This document shows, in pieces, positions 1 through 8,981 of a DNA stretch of 64,000 bases. The position numbers and the translations under genes were made by a program. This stretch comes from Pseudomonadota bacterium (GTDB lineage Bacteria > Pseudomonadota > Alphaproteobacteria > Sphingomonadales > Sphingomonadaceae), in the NCBI GenBank assembly GCA_023394965.1, contig JAEWZX010000013.1, forward strand, positions 124,001 through 188,000, in the 5' to 3' direction. Below the pieces are notes generated by a model, which was given only the letters and a program-made list of their open reading frames with translations, was not told the DNA's origin and searched no databases. Numbering within the stretch: position 1 is the first letter of the stretch; each line of letters starts with the position of its first letter.

Positions 1-539
1 CCACCAAGGGTTCGATTACCTCGGTCCAGGCCATCTACGTTCCCGCCGACGACCTTACCGACCCGGCCCCGGCAACCTCCTTCGCCCACTTGGACGCAAC
101 CACCACGCTGAGCCGTGCGATCTCGGAACTGGGCATCTACCCGGCCGTCGATCCGCTCGACTCCACCAGCCGCGTTCTAGAACCGCGCGTTGTCGGTCAG
201 GAACACTACGAAACTGCCCGTAAGGTTCAGGAAACACTGCAGAAATACAAGAGCCTGCAGGACATCATCGCCATCCTCGGTATGGATGAACTCAGCGAAG
301 AAGATAAGCTGACCGTGGCCCGTGCCCGCAAGATCCAGCGCTTCCTGTCGCAGCCGTTCCACGTCGCCGAAGTGTTCACCAACATCCCGGGCGTCTTCGT
401 CCAGCTCGAAGACACCATCAAGTCGTTCAAGGCAGTTGTCGATGGCGAATACGATCACCTGCCCGAAGCCGCGTTCTACATGGTAGGCGGCATCGATCAG
501 GCGGTCGAAAAGGCCAAGAAGCTGGCCGAGGAATCGTAA
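1..539 (+). CDS. atpD: F0F1 ATP synthase subunit beta, 3' part
   Basis: C-terminal part of the catalytic beta subunit of the F1 sector, which makes ATP at the cytoplasmic face of the inner membrane. The frame is open from base 3 and ends at TAA 537-539. Visible family signatures include SITSVQAIYVPADDLTDPAP just inside the window, then the helical C-terminal domain with GMDELSEEDKLTVARARKIQ and FLSQPFHVAEVFT. The nucleotide-binding P-loop lies upstream of the window. The next gene, atpC, starts 4 nt after the stop, as expected for the end of an atp operon. Identification is secure; only the 5' truncation limits it. Confidence 0.97.
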   Translation, partial: TKGSITSVQAIYVPADDLTDPAPATSFAHLDATTTLSRAISELGIYPAVDPLDSTSRVLEPRVVGQEHYETARKVQETLQKYKSLQDIIAILGMDELSEEDKLTVARARKIQRFLSQPFHVAEVFTNIPGVFVQLEDTIKSFKAVVDGEYDHLPEAAFYMVGGIDQAVEKAKKLAEES

Positions 540-543
540 GGAA

Positions 544-801
544 ATGGCCCTCCACTTCGAACTCGTCACACCGGCCAAGCTGGTCCGCTCGGAAAACGTT
601 CACATGGTGGTCGTTCCCGGGGCGGAAGGCGAATTCGGTGTGCTCGAGGGCCACGCCCCCTTCATGTCGACCATCCGTGACGGTGCGGTGCAGGTCTACA
701 AGACCGAAGGCGCAGCTCCGGAATCGATCGAGGTTCGCGGAGGCTTCGCCGAAGTCAGCGAAAAGGGGCTGACGGTCCTGGCGGAGCATGTCGAAGGCTG
801 A
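544..801 (+). CDS. atpC: F0F1 ATP synthase subunit epsilon
   Basis: 85-residue epsilon subunit, the regulatory and coupling subunit of the ATP synthase central stalk. The sequence begins MALHFELVTPAKLVRSENV and contains PGAEGEFGVLEGHAPFMSTI, the typical N-terminal beta-sandwich motif. It is short for the family: the usual C-terminal two-helix inhibitory hairpin is mostly missing, as in several other alphaproteobacteria. GTAAGGAA just before the ATG gives a ribosome site overlapping the atpD stop. It is the last gene of the atp operon and is followed by a strong terminator at 833-859. Confidence 0.95.
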   Translation: MALHFELVTPAKLVRSENVHMVVVPGAEGEFGVLEGHAPFMSTIRDGAVQVYKTEGAAPESIEVRGGFAEVSEKGLTVLAEHVEG

Positions 802-832
802 ACCGCCTTACTACCGTACAGACAAACACACT

Positions 833-859
833 AAGGGCGGCCTGTGGGCCGCCCTTTTT
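833..859 (+). terminator. Rho-independent terminator of the atp operon
   Basis: Perfect 10-bp stem AAGGGCGGCC / GGCCGCCCTT with a TGTG loop, followed by a short T tract. It lies 32 nt after the atpC stop. Confidence 0.9.
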
Positions 860-967
860 GCGTCACAGCAAGCGGTGTCGACAGAATGCAATCGCAAATT
901 AACCATGTGATGCGAGAGACATCGGAATGGTGGAACGATCGCATTGGGCTATGAGAGGGTTATCGGA

Positions 968-2452
968 ATGGCTTCGGATAACGTGAATGCGAAGGGTTCA
1001 ATGCGCCAGTGGCTGTGCCTCGTCCCTTTGCTCACGCTCTGCGCTATCGTCCTGCGCTTGCCGTTTCTTGGCGATCACAATGCCGACATAGACGAGCAGC
1101 TCTATGCGCTAATCGGCAGTCAGATGTGGGAGGGAAAGCTACCCTTCGTCGACCTATGGGATCGCAAGCCTTTCGGCCTGTTCCTTCTGTTTGGCTTGGC
1201 TGATGCGACCGGTCTTCCAACACCATGGTCGTATCAATTGCTCGCCACTGGCTTTATAGTTCTGGGATCATTGCTGGTGCGTCAGCTTTCCCTCCTTTTG
1301 GTGGAGAGCGGCGTGGCGACCGTGATCGCCGTTCTCTATATGGTACTGATGACGATCTACGGATCGCAGTCGGCACAAAGCGAGACGTTCCACGTGCCGG
1401 CGATGCTGGGCATGGCTTTATTGGTACGCGATACCGAGCACGCCAAAGCGATCGAACGCGCGTTCCTTGCCATGTTCATCGGCGGAGTAGCGCTTCAGAT
1501 AAAGTACACCGTACTGCCTCAATGTGTTTTTTTTGGTCTATGGGCATTGTGGGGTCAGTATCGTGCCGGCCGTCCGGTACACAAGCTTCTGGTCATGGCT
1601 TTCAAGTTCGCGGCGCTCGGCCTGCTGCCCACCGCTCTGGTAGGTTTATTCTACCTGAGCATCGGTGGCTGGGAGCAGTTCTGGTTTGCAAATTTTGTCA
1701 GTTTCTTCTTACGCGAACCCAGCATCAACGGTCGCTTTGGGGCCAAGCATACACTTTTCATAGCGCCGCTGATCATTCTGGTGATCTCGGGCCTTTATGC
1801 ACGTTATCGCCTCAATCCCCCCCGGGATCTTAAAGTCTATCACTTTTTCTGGGGCATTCTCCTAGCAGCACTGACCACTGTCTATCTTCCGTCAACAGTC
1901 TACGCATACTATTTCGCTGCTTTGGTACCGGGCGTGTTGCTTGTGGCCCTACCATTCTTTGATCGCCGAGGCCCGATCGGCGTCATTGTTTTGGTGGCGT
2001 CCAGCCTCCTTCTCTTCGGTTTGCTTTATTATCCTTCCCGCATAGATGCCTCGATAAAACATCGTTGGGCGATGGATAAATTGGTCATGTCCATCAAACC
2101 TCATGTCGACGCTGAGAAGCGATGTTTATGGGTGTTTGATGGCCCAACGGCTCTTTACCAATCTACTGGCAGTTGTCTGCCGACCCGATTTATTTACCCC
2201 GATCACCTCAATAACACGCTCGAACACGATGCACTCGAGGTTCAGCAAATTGAAGAAGTGCAACGCATATTCTCCACCCGCCCACCGGTGGTCGTAACAG
2301 CAGACATTCCCTTCACCCAGCAAAACGCCGAGGTTCTCGGCTATGTAAGTTCCACGCTAGATCAAAGCTACCGGGTTATCTCCAGCGAACCTATTCACAA
2401 CCGAAGGCTCTCCGTCTGGCTGCGAAACGATCTTGGCACGACACGCCCCTGA
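968..2452 (+). CDS. GT-C type membrane glycosyltransferase (GT39/ArnT-like)
   Basis: 494-residue polytopic membrane protein. It has about ten hydrophobic segments and an early acidic loop, NADIDEQLYALIG, followed by LPFVDLWDRKP. This resembles the first periplasmic loop of GT-C glycosyltransferases, where an Asp/Glu pair binds a polyprenyl-phosphate sugar donor. The donor and acceptor cannot be told from the sequence. An upstream TTG at 944 is in frame, but ATG 968 is preferred because AGAGGG sits 8 nt before it. The gene looks AT-richer than its neighbours and stands alone between the atp operon and a peptidase gene, which suggests acquisition. An O-antigen or lipid-modifying enzyme is possible. 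Confidence 0.7.
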   Translation: MASDNVNAKGSMRQWLCLVPLLTLCAIVLRLPFLGDHNADIDEQLYALIGSQMWEGKLPFVDLWDRKPFGLFLLFGLADATGLPTPWSYQLLATGFIVLGSLLVRQLSLLLVESGVATVIAVLYMVLMTIYGSQSAQSETFHVPAMLGMALLVRDTEHAKAIERAFLAMFIGGVALQIKYTVLPQCVFFGLWALWGQYRAGRPVHKLLVMAFKFAALGLLPTALVGLFYLSIGGWEQFWFANFVSFFLREPSINGRFGAKHTLFIAPLIILVISGLYARYRLNPPRDLKVYHFFWGILLAALTTVYLPSTVYAYYFAALVPGVLLVALPFFDRRGPIGVIVLVASSLLLFGLLYYPSRIDASIKHRWAMDKLVMSIKPHVDAEKRCLWVFDGPTALYQSTGSCLPTRFIYPDHLNNTLEHDALEVQQIEEVQRIFSTRPPVVVTADIPFTQQNAEVLGYVSSTLDQSYRVISSEPIHNRRLSVWLRNDLGTTRP

Positions 2453-2516
2453 AGCAGCAACGCTTGTGACGATACGACCAAGCGCAGTATAGGGGTTCGC
2501 AATAATCACCGGAGAC

Positions 2517-4640
2517 ATGCACTTGAAACTCGTATCAGCGCTGGCCATTGCCGCTGCCATGACTTTTGCCAACACCACTCCCGCCATCGCACAGGACGGC
2601 ATCCCCGGCCCCGAAGAAGATAGCTATATCTGGCTTGAAGAAGCCCGGAGCGACAGAGCTCTGGAGTGGGTTCGAGCCGAGAACGAGCGCACCACCGAGT
2701 TGCTGGCAGGCGATCCGCGTTTCGAAGCGGTCAAGGCAGAAGCACTGGCAATTTACGACAGCGAGGATCGCATTCCTTACGTGTCGATCCGGCCCGATGG
2801 CCTGTACAATTTCTGGCAGGACAAAAAGAACCCGCGCGGCCTGGTGCGGCGCACAACCCTAGAAAGCTACCGCACGAACACTCCGGAATGGGAAACCGTC
2901 CTCGATGTGGATGCGCTGGCTACGACGGAAGGCCGGGAATGGGTCTATAAGGGTTATAGCTGCTTTCCCCCAGAAGAGCGCCTGTGCATGATCGCCCTGT
3001 CTGATGGCGGCGAAGACGCAACGGTTCTGCGCGAGTTCGATATGTCGACCAAATCCTTCGTGGAGAACGGCTTTGTACTCGATCAGAAAAGTCAGGGCGG
3101 GATTCAATGGCTGGACAAGGACACTCTCTTGGTAAGTCGGGATTTCGGTGATGGAACACTCACGGAAAGCCAGTATCCACGCACGACGCGAATATGGAAA
3201 CGTGGCACTCCCATCACCGAAGCCGAGGAGATCTGGCGGGGTGAGGAAACCGACGTCTGGTCGGGCGCAACTTTGCTCCGTGACCATACCGGTGTGGTCC
3301 ACGGAACCTACGCCTTTCGGGCCACCAGCTTTCACGAGACCGAATATTACTGGCAACAGGATGGCGAGTGGGTCCGGTTGGACATGCCACTCAAAGCGTC
3401 ACCTTACGGTTTGATCGACGGGCAATTGCTATTTTCGACCGATGTCGATTGGGAGACTGAGGGACAAACGTTCCCCGCAGACGCCCTCATTTCGGTCGAT
3501 CTCGAACAGTTCAAGCGCAACCCCAACGGTGCCAAAAAGACGCTCGTTTGGGCACCGGAGGACAAGCAAACCAAGCAGGGCGCAGCGAACACGGCGGAAA
3601 GCCTCTATGTAAGCCTGCTGGATAATGTCCGGGGCAGAGTGCTGAAGTTCGACCACGTCGGCGGCAAATGGACCTCCAGCGAAATTCAATTACCGGATAA
3701 CTCCACGCTCAATGTCGCTGCAGCGTCCGATGCGTCGGATGAAATCATGTATTCCGTCACCGATTTCCTGAATCCATCGACGCTTTACTACTCGGATGGC
3801 AGCGGCGCACCCGAAGTAATCAAAACTTCGCCGAGCTATTTTGACGCTACGGGCATGGAAGTAGAGCAGTACGAAGCAACCAGTGCCGACGGGACCAAAA
3901 TCCCTTACTTCCTGGTCAAGCCCAAGGGCATGGTGATGGACGGCACCAATCCCACCCTGCTGACAGGTTATGGCGGCTTCCAGGTCCCTCGTCTGCCATC
4001 CTATCTCGGCTCAATCGGAAAGATCTGGCTCGAACGTGGTGGCGCCTACATCCTCGGCAATATGCGCGGCGGCGGCGAGTTCGGCCCCGGATGGCACCAG
4101 ACCGCGATACGTGAAAACAAACAGCGCACGTGGGATGATTTCATCGCGATCGCAGAAGACGCAATCGCCAAAGGCATCACCAGTGCAGAACATCTGGGCA
4201 TTCAGGGCGGTTCACAGGGTGGGCTGCTCGTCGGCACTGCCTTCACCCAGCGTCCCGAACTGTTCAACGCGGCGATCGTGCAGATCCCGCTGTTCGATAT
4301 GCTGCGCTATCATGAGATAGGCCGAGGCGCCTCATGGATCGGCGAATACGGCGATCCGCGCATCCCCGAACAGCGCGCGTGGATCGAACCGTATTCTCCG
4401 TATCAGAAACTTCTGGAAGGAAAGGACTATCCCGCGCCGTTTTTCTGGGCCTCCACTGCGGATGACCGCACACATCCCGCGCACGCTCGCAAAGGTGCCG
4501 CACGGGTGAAAGAACTCGGCCAGGACTACTTCTATTTCGAAGACACAACCGGAGGGCACTCCGGCGGGGTCGACAATGAACAACGCGCGAGAATTCAGGC
4601 ACTCCAGATGATTTATCTGCTGCAGCGCCTGGCCGACTGA
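2517..4640 (+). CDS. Secreted prolyl oligopeptidase family S9A serine peptidase
   Basis: 707-residue protein with a cleavable signal peptide (about residues 1-25, ending PAIAQ), so probably periplasmic. The N-terminal part (about 30-420) is the beta-propeller region starting DSYIWLEEARSDRALEWV. The C-terminal alpha/beta-hydrolase part carries the S9 triad: Ser566 in GGSQGG, Asp649 in ADDRTHP and His681 in GGHSGG. These enzymes cut short proline-containing peptides, so a role in peptide scavenging is likely. GGAG precedes the ATG. It is a single-gene unit closed by the terminator at 4666-4703. The S9A family is clear; whether it is a true prolyl endopeptidase is not. Confidence 0.92.
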   Translation: MHLKLVSALAIAAAMTFANTTPAIAQDGIPGPEEDSYIWLEEARSDRALEWVRAENERTTELLAGDPRFEAVKAEALAIYDSEDRIPYVSIRPDGLYNFWQDKKNPRGLVRRTTLESYRTNTPEWETVLDVDALATTEGREWVYKGYSCFPPEERLCMIALSDGGEDATVLREFDMSTKSFVENGFVLDQKSQGGIQWLDKDTLLVSRDFGDGTLTESQYPRTTRIWKRGTPITEAEEIWRGEETDVWSGATLLRDHTGVVHGTYAFRATSFHETEYYWQQDGEWVRLDMPLKASPYGLIDGQLLFSTDVDWETEGQTFPADALISVDLEQFKRNPNGAKKTLVWAPEDKQTKQGAANTAESLYVSLLDNVRGRVLKFDHVGGKWTSSEIQLPDNSTLNVAAASDASDEIMYSVTDFLNPSTLYYSDGSGAPEVIKTSPSYFDATGMEVEQYEATSADGTKIPYFLVKPKGMVMDGTNPTLLTGYGGFQVPRLPSYLGSIGKIWLERGGAYILGNMRGGGEFGPGWHQTAIRENKQRTWDDFIAIAEDAIAKGITSAEHLGIQGGSQGGLLVGTAFTQRPELFNAAIVQIPLFDMLRYHEIGRGASWIGEYGDPRIPEQRAWIEPYSPYQKLLEGKDYPAPFFWASTADDRTHPAHARKGAARVKELGQDYFYFEDTTGGHSGGVDNEQRARIQALQMIYLLQRLAD

Positions 4641-4665
4641 GACACTTTAATATTGGGCAACCATG

Positions 4666-4703
4666 AAACCGTCCCTCCGGTCACACTGGAGGGACGGTTT
4701 TTT
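4666..4703 (+). terminator. Rho-independent terminator after the S9A peptidase
   Basis: 13-bp perfect stem AAACCGTCCCTCC / GGAGGGACGGTTT with a 9-nt loop, running into six T residues. It lies 25 nt after the peptidase stop and just before the end of the convergent glmU. Confidence 0.92.
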
Positions 4704-4715
4704 GAGGTGGCGGCC

Positions 4716-6077
4716 TCAGCCTTTCTTCTCTGCTGCTTTTTTCTTCTTCATCGCATCGTGGAAACGATCGGCCCAGCCCGGTTTGACGATCTGCTCACCA
4801 CGAACCATCCTAAGATCGCCCGCGCCAACGTCACGGCTGACGGCACTGCCTGCGCCCACGATAGCATCCGCGCCAATCGTTAAGGGTGCAATGAGTGAAC
4901 TGTTCGAACCGACGAAGGCGCGCTCGCCAATCACGGTCTTGTACTTGAAATACCCATCATAGTTGCACGTGATGGTACCAGCCCCGATGTTTGCACCGGC
5001 CCCCACCTCGGCATCGCCGAGATATGTCAGATGGCTGGCCTTTGCACCTTGCCCGAGCGTGGCTTTTTTCATCTCGACGAAGTTGCCGACGAAACTGTCC
5101 TGTTCCATTACCGCACCTGGGCGCAGCCGGGCATAGGGGCCGACTGAACAATCCTTGCCGACAGTCGCCCCTTCGAGGTGGCAGAAGCTCTTGATATGGG
5201 CACCGCTCCCCACGGTTACGCCCGGCCCGAATACGACGTTGGGATCGATTGTCACATCGGCCGCCAATTCGGTATCATAACTGAAGAACACCGTCTCCGG
5301 AGCGCGCAGGGTAACGCCCTCGCCCATCCAATGCGTTCGCTGTTCCTTCTGCCACTGCGCCTCTGCTGCAGCGAGTTCGGCCCGGCTGTTGATGCCAGCC
5401 ACTTCAGCGGCACCGGTTTCCACCACGGCGACCCTGTCGCCGCGCGCGATGGCACCTGTTGCCACATCTGGCAGATAGTATTCGCCCTGCGCATTGTCGT
5501 TGCGGACCGCATCCAGCAGCTTCCACATATCGTCGGAATGGGCGATAATCAGGCCGGAATTGCACAGATTGCATGCACGTTCTGCATCGCTCGCGTCCTT
5601 GTATTCGACCATCTTGGCCACCTGGCCATTCTCGTCGGCGATAATGCGCCCGTATTGCAGCGGATCGTCCGGACGGAAGCCCAAAACGGCTACCTTGGCG
5701 CCGTCATCCAGCGCAGCGGCCAGCCTGCGGATGGTTTCGGCCCTGACCATCGGACAATCCCCGAAGCACACCAAGATATTGCCGCTGAAACCTGCCAGCG
5801 CTTCGCGTGCCTGCAATGCGGCATGGGCCGTCCCCAATTGCGGTTCCTGCAAGACGGTGCTGACGTCGCGATCTACCAGCGCCGCATTGAGCTGATCGCG
5901 CTTGTCCCCCACAACCACCACGGTGCGCCGAAATTGCAATTCAGAAAGACTGTCGAGCAGGTGCATCAACATCGGATGCCCCGCAATCGGATGAAGCACC
6001 TTGTGCAGTTTGCTTTTCATGCGGGTGCCCTTGCCTGCGGCAAGAACAATGGCGGCGAATTCGCGATCGGTGTTCAT
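4716..6077 (-). CDS. glmU: Bifunctional UDP-GlcNAc pyrophosphorylase / GlcN-1-P acetyltransferase
   Basis: 453-residue cytoplasmic enzyme that acetylates glucosamine-1-phosphate and then uridylylates it to UDP-GlcNAc, the precursor of peptidoglycan and LPS. The N-terminal pyrophosphorylase domain has AAIVLAAGKGTRMKS with the catalytic Arg and Lys. The C-terminal left-handed beta-helix has ANIGAGTITCNYDGYFK and the acetyltransferase His region. The frame continues upstream to 6140, but ATG 6077 is chosen: the family starts right before the nucleotide-binding motif and AAGGA lies 8 nt upstream. It is divergent from gph with a 61-bp shared promoter region. Confidence 0.97.
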   Translation of the reverse strand: MNTDREFAAIVLAAGKGTRMKSKLHKVLHPIAGHPMLMHLLDSLSELQFRRTVVVVGDKRDQLNAALVDRDVSTVLQEPQLGTAHAALQAREALAGFSGNILVCFGDCPMVRAETIRRLAAALDDGAKVAVLGFRPDDPLQYGRIIADENGQVAKMVEYKDASDAERACNLCNSGLIIAHSDDMWKLLDAVRNDNAQGEYYLPDVATGAIARGDRVAVVETGAAEVAGINSRAELAAAEAQWQKEQRTHWMGEGVTLRAPETVFFSYDTELAADVTIDPNVVFGPGVTVGSGAHIKSFCHLEGATVGKDCSVGPYARLRPGAVMEQDSFVGNFVEMKKATLGQGAKASHLTYLGDAEVGAGANIGAGTITCNYDGYFKYKTVIGERAFVGSNSSLIAPLTIGADAIVGAGSAVSRDVGAGDLRMVRGEQIVKPGWADRFHDAMKKKKAAEKKG

Positions 6078-6138
6078 GACCAATGTCCTTGCCATCATTC
6101 CCTTGCAGTTTGAAGGCGCATACTGCACCGCGCACCGC

Positions 6139-6810
6139 ATGATCCAACTCCCTTTCGAAATTATCGGCTTCGACCTCGACGGGACGCTGCTAGAAACGCA
6201 CAGAGACCTCGGCGCGGCGGTGAATCACGCGCTGGAACTTGGCGGTTTTGATCAGGTTCCTGCTGATCACGCCAGCGATCTCATCGGCGGCGGCGCAAAG
6301 ATAATGCTGATGCGCGCCATCGACGAACAGGGCGGTCTTCCGAAAGAAGATTTCCGCCAGCTCTACAAGGCGATGCTGGCCTATTATGCAGAGCATAACG
6401 CCGTCCACACGCGCCCGTATCCTCATGCCGTTGAGGTCCTTGCCGAGCTGGATAACCTTGGCATCACCACCGCAGTGGTGACAAACAAGTTTGAAAGTTT
6501 CGCCCGCCAGATCCTGGAAACGCTCGGTCTTGCGCACCATTTCGTAGCTATCATCGGCGGCGATACGCTGGGCCCTGGCCGCGCCAAACCCGCACCCGAC
6601 CCTATTCTGGAGGCTGTCCAGCGCGGCGGCGGTGGCACTTTCGCCTTCGTCGGGGACAGTTCGTACGACGTGAAGGCCGCCCGTGCCGCCAACGTACCGG
6701 TGATCGGCGCCAGATACGGTTATTGCGACAAGCCGCGGGGAGAATTGGGGGCCGATGTGGAAATCGATTCGCTGGTAGATCTTATTCCCACCCTTGCCCG
6801 GCTTGGCTGA
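6139..6810 (+). CDS. gph: HAD hydrolase, phosphoglycolate phosphatase
   Basis: 223-residue cytoplasmic HAD phosphatase. Motif I is FDLDGTLLET, with nucleophile Asp12 and acid/base Asp14. Motif II is VTNK, and the metal-binding motif is FVGDSSYDVKAARAA. The helical cap between motifs I and II matches the Gph subfamily, which removes the phosphate from 2-phosphoglycolate produced by oxygenase activity or DNA 3'-end repair. The frame is open back to 6001, but that part overlaps divergent glmU; ATG 6139 places motif I at the usual distance. PGP or a related sugar phosphatase is the main uncertainty. Confidence 0.88.
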   Translation: MIQLPFEIIGFDLDGTLLETHRDLGAAVNHALELGGFDQVPADHASDLIGGGAKIMLMRAIDEQGGLPKEDFRQLYKAMLAYYAEHNAVHTRPYPHAVEVLAELDNLGITTAVVTNKFESFARQILETLGLAHHFVAIIGGDTLGPGRAKPAPDPILEAVQRGGGGTFAFVGDSSYDVKAARAANVPVIGARYGYCDKPRGELGADVEIDSLVDLIPTLARLG

Positions 6811-6927
6811 ACATCCCGCCGCTACGGAATGGCGGTACGCCATGCCGCCTGTTGCAACTGCCATGGGATCGTGCCACCTCGCAGCCCGCATTGACCTTTA
6901 CGTAAACGACATAGCAGGAGCAGTTCC

Positions 6928-7857
6928 ATGAGCATCGATTTCAAGGACAAGGTAGCAATCGTCACTGGCGCTGGCGGCGGTCTGGGCCGTGAGTACGCCC
7001 TCGAACTGGCCCGTCGGGGCGCGAAAGTCGTCGTCAACGACCTCGGCGGCTCGCGCGACGGCACTGGCCATTCGGACATGGCGCTGCAGGTGGTCGAAGA
7101 AATCGAAAAGGCCGGCGGTGAAGCCGTTTCGAACGGCGGATCGGTGACCGAATTCGAACAGATGGAAAAGATGGTTGCCGACGCGAAGCAGAAGTGGGGC
7201 GGCGTACATGTCGTCATCAACAATGCCGGCGTGCTGCGCGACAAGACTTTCGCCAAAATGACGATGGATGACTTCGAATTCGTCGTCGATGTTCACCTCA
7301 ACGGCTCGGCAAATGTCAGCAAGGCCGTGTGGGAAACCATGCGCGAGCAGGCTTACGGCCGCATCCTGATGACCGCATCTTCGACGGGGCTGTTCGGCAA
7401 CTTCGGGCAGGCCAACTACGGGGCCGCCAAACTGGGACTTGCCGGCCTGACCAAGACACTCCAGCTCGAAGGAGCGAAGTACAATATCAAGGTCAACACA
7501 ATCTCGCCGGTGGCGGGCACCCGCATGACCGAAGATCTCTTCCCCAAAGAAGCCTTTGAGCTCTTCGATCCTGTGAACGTGGTCCCCGCCGCGCTGTTCC
7601 TGGTGAGCGAGGATGCGCCGACCAATGCCATCGTCGGTGCGGGAGCCGGCGGTTTCCACAGCGCCTGGACCGTGATGAACGATGCGGTGTGGCTGAAGGA
7701 CGAAGAGCGCACGGTCGAAGGCTTCGCGGCGAACTGGGACAAGATCAGCGAGTTCTCGAACCTCAAGGCTCCGCAGTCCGGCAGCGAACAGTCTGGCGCA
7801 ATCCTCACTGCAATGCAGAAAGTAACTGGCACCGGACCGGACAGCGCTCGCGGCTGA
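6928..7857 (+). CDS. SDR oxidoreductase, MFE-2-like (3R)-hydroxyacyl-CoA dehydrogenase type
   Basis: 309-residue short-chain dehydrogenase. The cofactor motif TGAGGGLG is at 13-20 and NNAG at 98-101. The catalytic triad is Ser151, Tyr164 and Lys168 (YGAAK). The stretch VVVNDLGGSRDGTGHS after the second strand is typical of the dehydrogenase unit of peroxisomal multifunctional enzyme 2, which oxidises (3R)-hydroxyacyl-CoA. Here it stands without the hydratase domain, and the extra 50 or so C-terminal residues match that subgroup. AGCAGGAGCAG precedes the ATG. It is a single-gene unit with its own terminator. The substrate is inferred as fatty acyl-CoA and is not proven. Confidence 0.85.
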   Translation: MSIDFKDKVAIVTGAGGGLGREYALELARRGAKVVVNDLGGSRDGTGHSDMALQVVEEIEKAGGEAVSNGGSVTEFEQMEKMVADAKQKWGGVHVVINNAGVLRDKTFAKMTMDDFEFVVDVHLNGSANVSKAVWETMREQAYGRILMTASSTGLFGNFGQANYGAAKLGLAGLTKTLQLEGAKYNIKVNTISPVAGTRMTEDLFPKEAFELFDPVNVVPAALFLVSEDAPTNAIVGAGAGGFHSAWTVMNDAVWLKDEERTVEGFAANWDKISEFSNLKAPQSGSEQSGAILTAMQKVTGTGPDSARG

Positions 7858-7875
7858 TATTTATCGATTCCCATC

Positions 7876-7906
7876 AAAGGGCTCGCATCATTTGCGGGCC
7901 CTTTTT
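7876..7906 (+). terminator. Rho-independent terminator after the MFE-2-like SDR
   Basis: Imperfect hairpin: AAAGGGCTCGCA pairs with TGCGGGCCCTTT around a short loop and ends in CTTTTT. It lies 18 nt after the SDR stop. Confidence 0.8.
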
Positions 7907-7914
7907 CGCATCCC

Positions 7915-8265
7915 CTAGTCGTCGATCGCCTTGACCAAGCGGCGTTCCACGGGAGCGATTACTCCGGGCAGCTCGTGACCACGCTTGAGGATCTGGCCAT
8001 GTTCACCAAACAAAGTCCACATGCCCTGCTTGTTTCGCAAGGCTGGCCGCTTCTCGATCCTTGCCTGTGGACGTTCGGCAGCACGGCGGAAAGCGGCGAA
8101 AACAGCCACATCGCGGGTAAAATCCATCGCGTAATCGCGCCACTCGCCGGCCGCCACCATACGGCCATACAAATCGAGAATGCGGGTCAACTCCTCGCGA
8201 CTAAAGCCCACCTGCTGTGGCTTGCGTCCAGGGAAAGCGACAACCGTGTCGCCAAGGAAAATCAT
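7915..8265 (-). CDS. DUF2794 family protein
   Basis: 116-residue soluble protein of unknown function. The stretches FSREELTRILDLYGRMVAAG, GEWRDYAMDF and ILKRGHEL are typical of the alphaproteobacterial DUF2794 family, to which I assign it by recognition. Its ATG overlaps the cysE stop by one base (TAATG), so it is probably translated by reinitiation from cysE. The tight coupling suggests co-expression with cysteine synthesis, but the family has no established biochemical role that I can name. Confidence 0.85.
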   Translation of the reverse strand: MIFLGDTVVAFPGRKPQQVGFSREELTRILDLYGRMVAAGEWRDYAMDFTRDVAVFAAFRRAAERPQARIEKRPALRNKQGMWTLFGEHGQILKRGHELPGVIAPVERRLVKAIDD

Positions 8266-8954
8266 TAGTCTGCAGTTCCGTTGCGGCGCGGAACCACACG
8301 CTCAGCACGCAATGCGGCGACTTCCTCCCGCAATGCCTGCAGTTCGGCCTCGACCTTCTCGATCGAATCGCGGCTTGGTTCGCAGGGATCGTCGCAAGGC
8401 GTGCCGTAAGGGATGAATTCTTTCACCCATTCTTCCGCCGGGACCAGCGTGCTGCGAGCCTTGAGCCCGATCATGGTCGCACCTTCGGGCACTTCATCGG
8501 TCACCACAGCATTGGCGCCGATGCGGGCACGGCGACCGACAGTGATCGGGCCGATCACCTGTGCGCCCGATCCGATGATAACATCATCGGAAATCGTGGG
8601 ATGGCGCTTACCGCCTTTGCCGTTGGTGGGGTTGGTCCCGCCCAGAGTGACGCACTGATAGATGGTGACATTGTCGCCGATTTCCGCAGTCTCGCCAATT
8701 ACGGAGAAGCCGTGGTCGATGAACAGGTTTTTGCCGATCTTGGCACCGGGATGGATGTCGATCGCAGTGAGCCAGCGGCTCCAGTGATTGACCAGACGCG
8801 CAAGAAAAAAGAGCTCCGCCTCGAACAGCCAGTGCGCGATACGATGATAACCAACCGCCCACACACCGGGATAGGTCAGCACTTCCCAACGGCTCCGGGG
8901 AGCCGGATCGCGTGCCTTCACGCTGTCGAGATAGGCAACTAGCCGTTCCAACAT
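8265..8954 (-). CDS. cysE: Serine O-acetyltransferase
   Basis: 229-residue enzyme making O-acetylserine from serine and acetyl-CoA, the committed step of cysteine synthesis. The left-handed beta-helix hexapeptide repeats are visible, with the active-site DIHPGAKIGKNLFIDHGF and YQCVTLGGTNPTNGKGGKRHP. The shorter N-terminus fits the EpsC-type form. Start choice: ATG 8954 lies 10 nt after GGGAG, while in-frame GTG 8960 lies only 4 nt after it; either is possible. It is followed by the overlapping DUF2794 gene, and hdaA lies just upstream on the same strand (27 nt). Confidence 0.94.
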   Translation of the reverse strand: MLERLVAYLDSVKARDPAPRSRWEVLTYPGVWAVGYHRIAHWLFEAELFFLARLVNHWSRWLTAIDIHPGAKIGKNLFIDHGFSVIGETAEIGDNVTIYQCVTLGGTNPTNGKGGKRHPTISDDVIIGSGAQVIGPITVGRRARIGANAVVTDEVPEGATMIGLKARSTLVPAEEWVKEFIPYGTPCDDPCEPSRDSIEKVEAELQALREEVAALRAERVVPRRNGTAD

Positions 8955-8981
8955 TGGCACTATTCTCCCACTCGCAGGCGG

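Noticed and set aside
944..967. TTG start extending the glycosyltransferase by 8 codons
   Set aside because: The ribosome site AGAGGG fits ATG 968 and would lie inside the coding region if TTG 944 were used.
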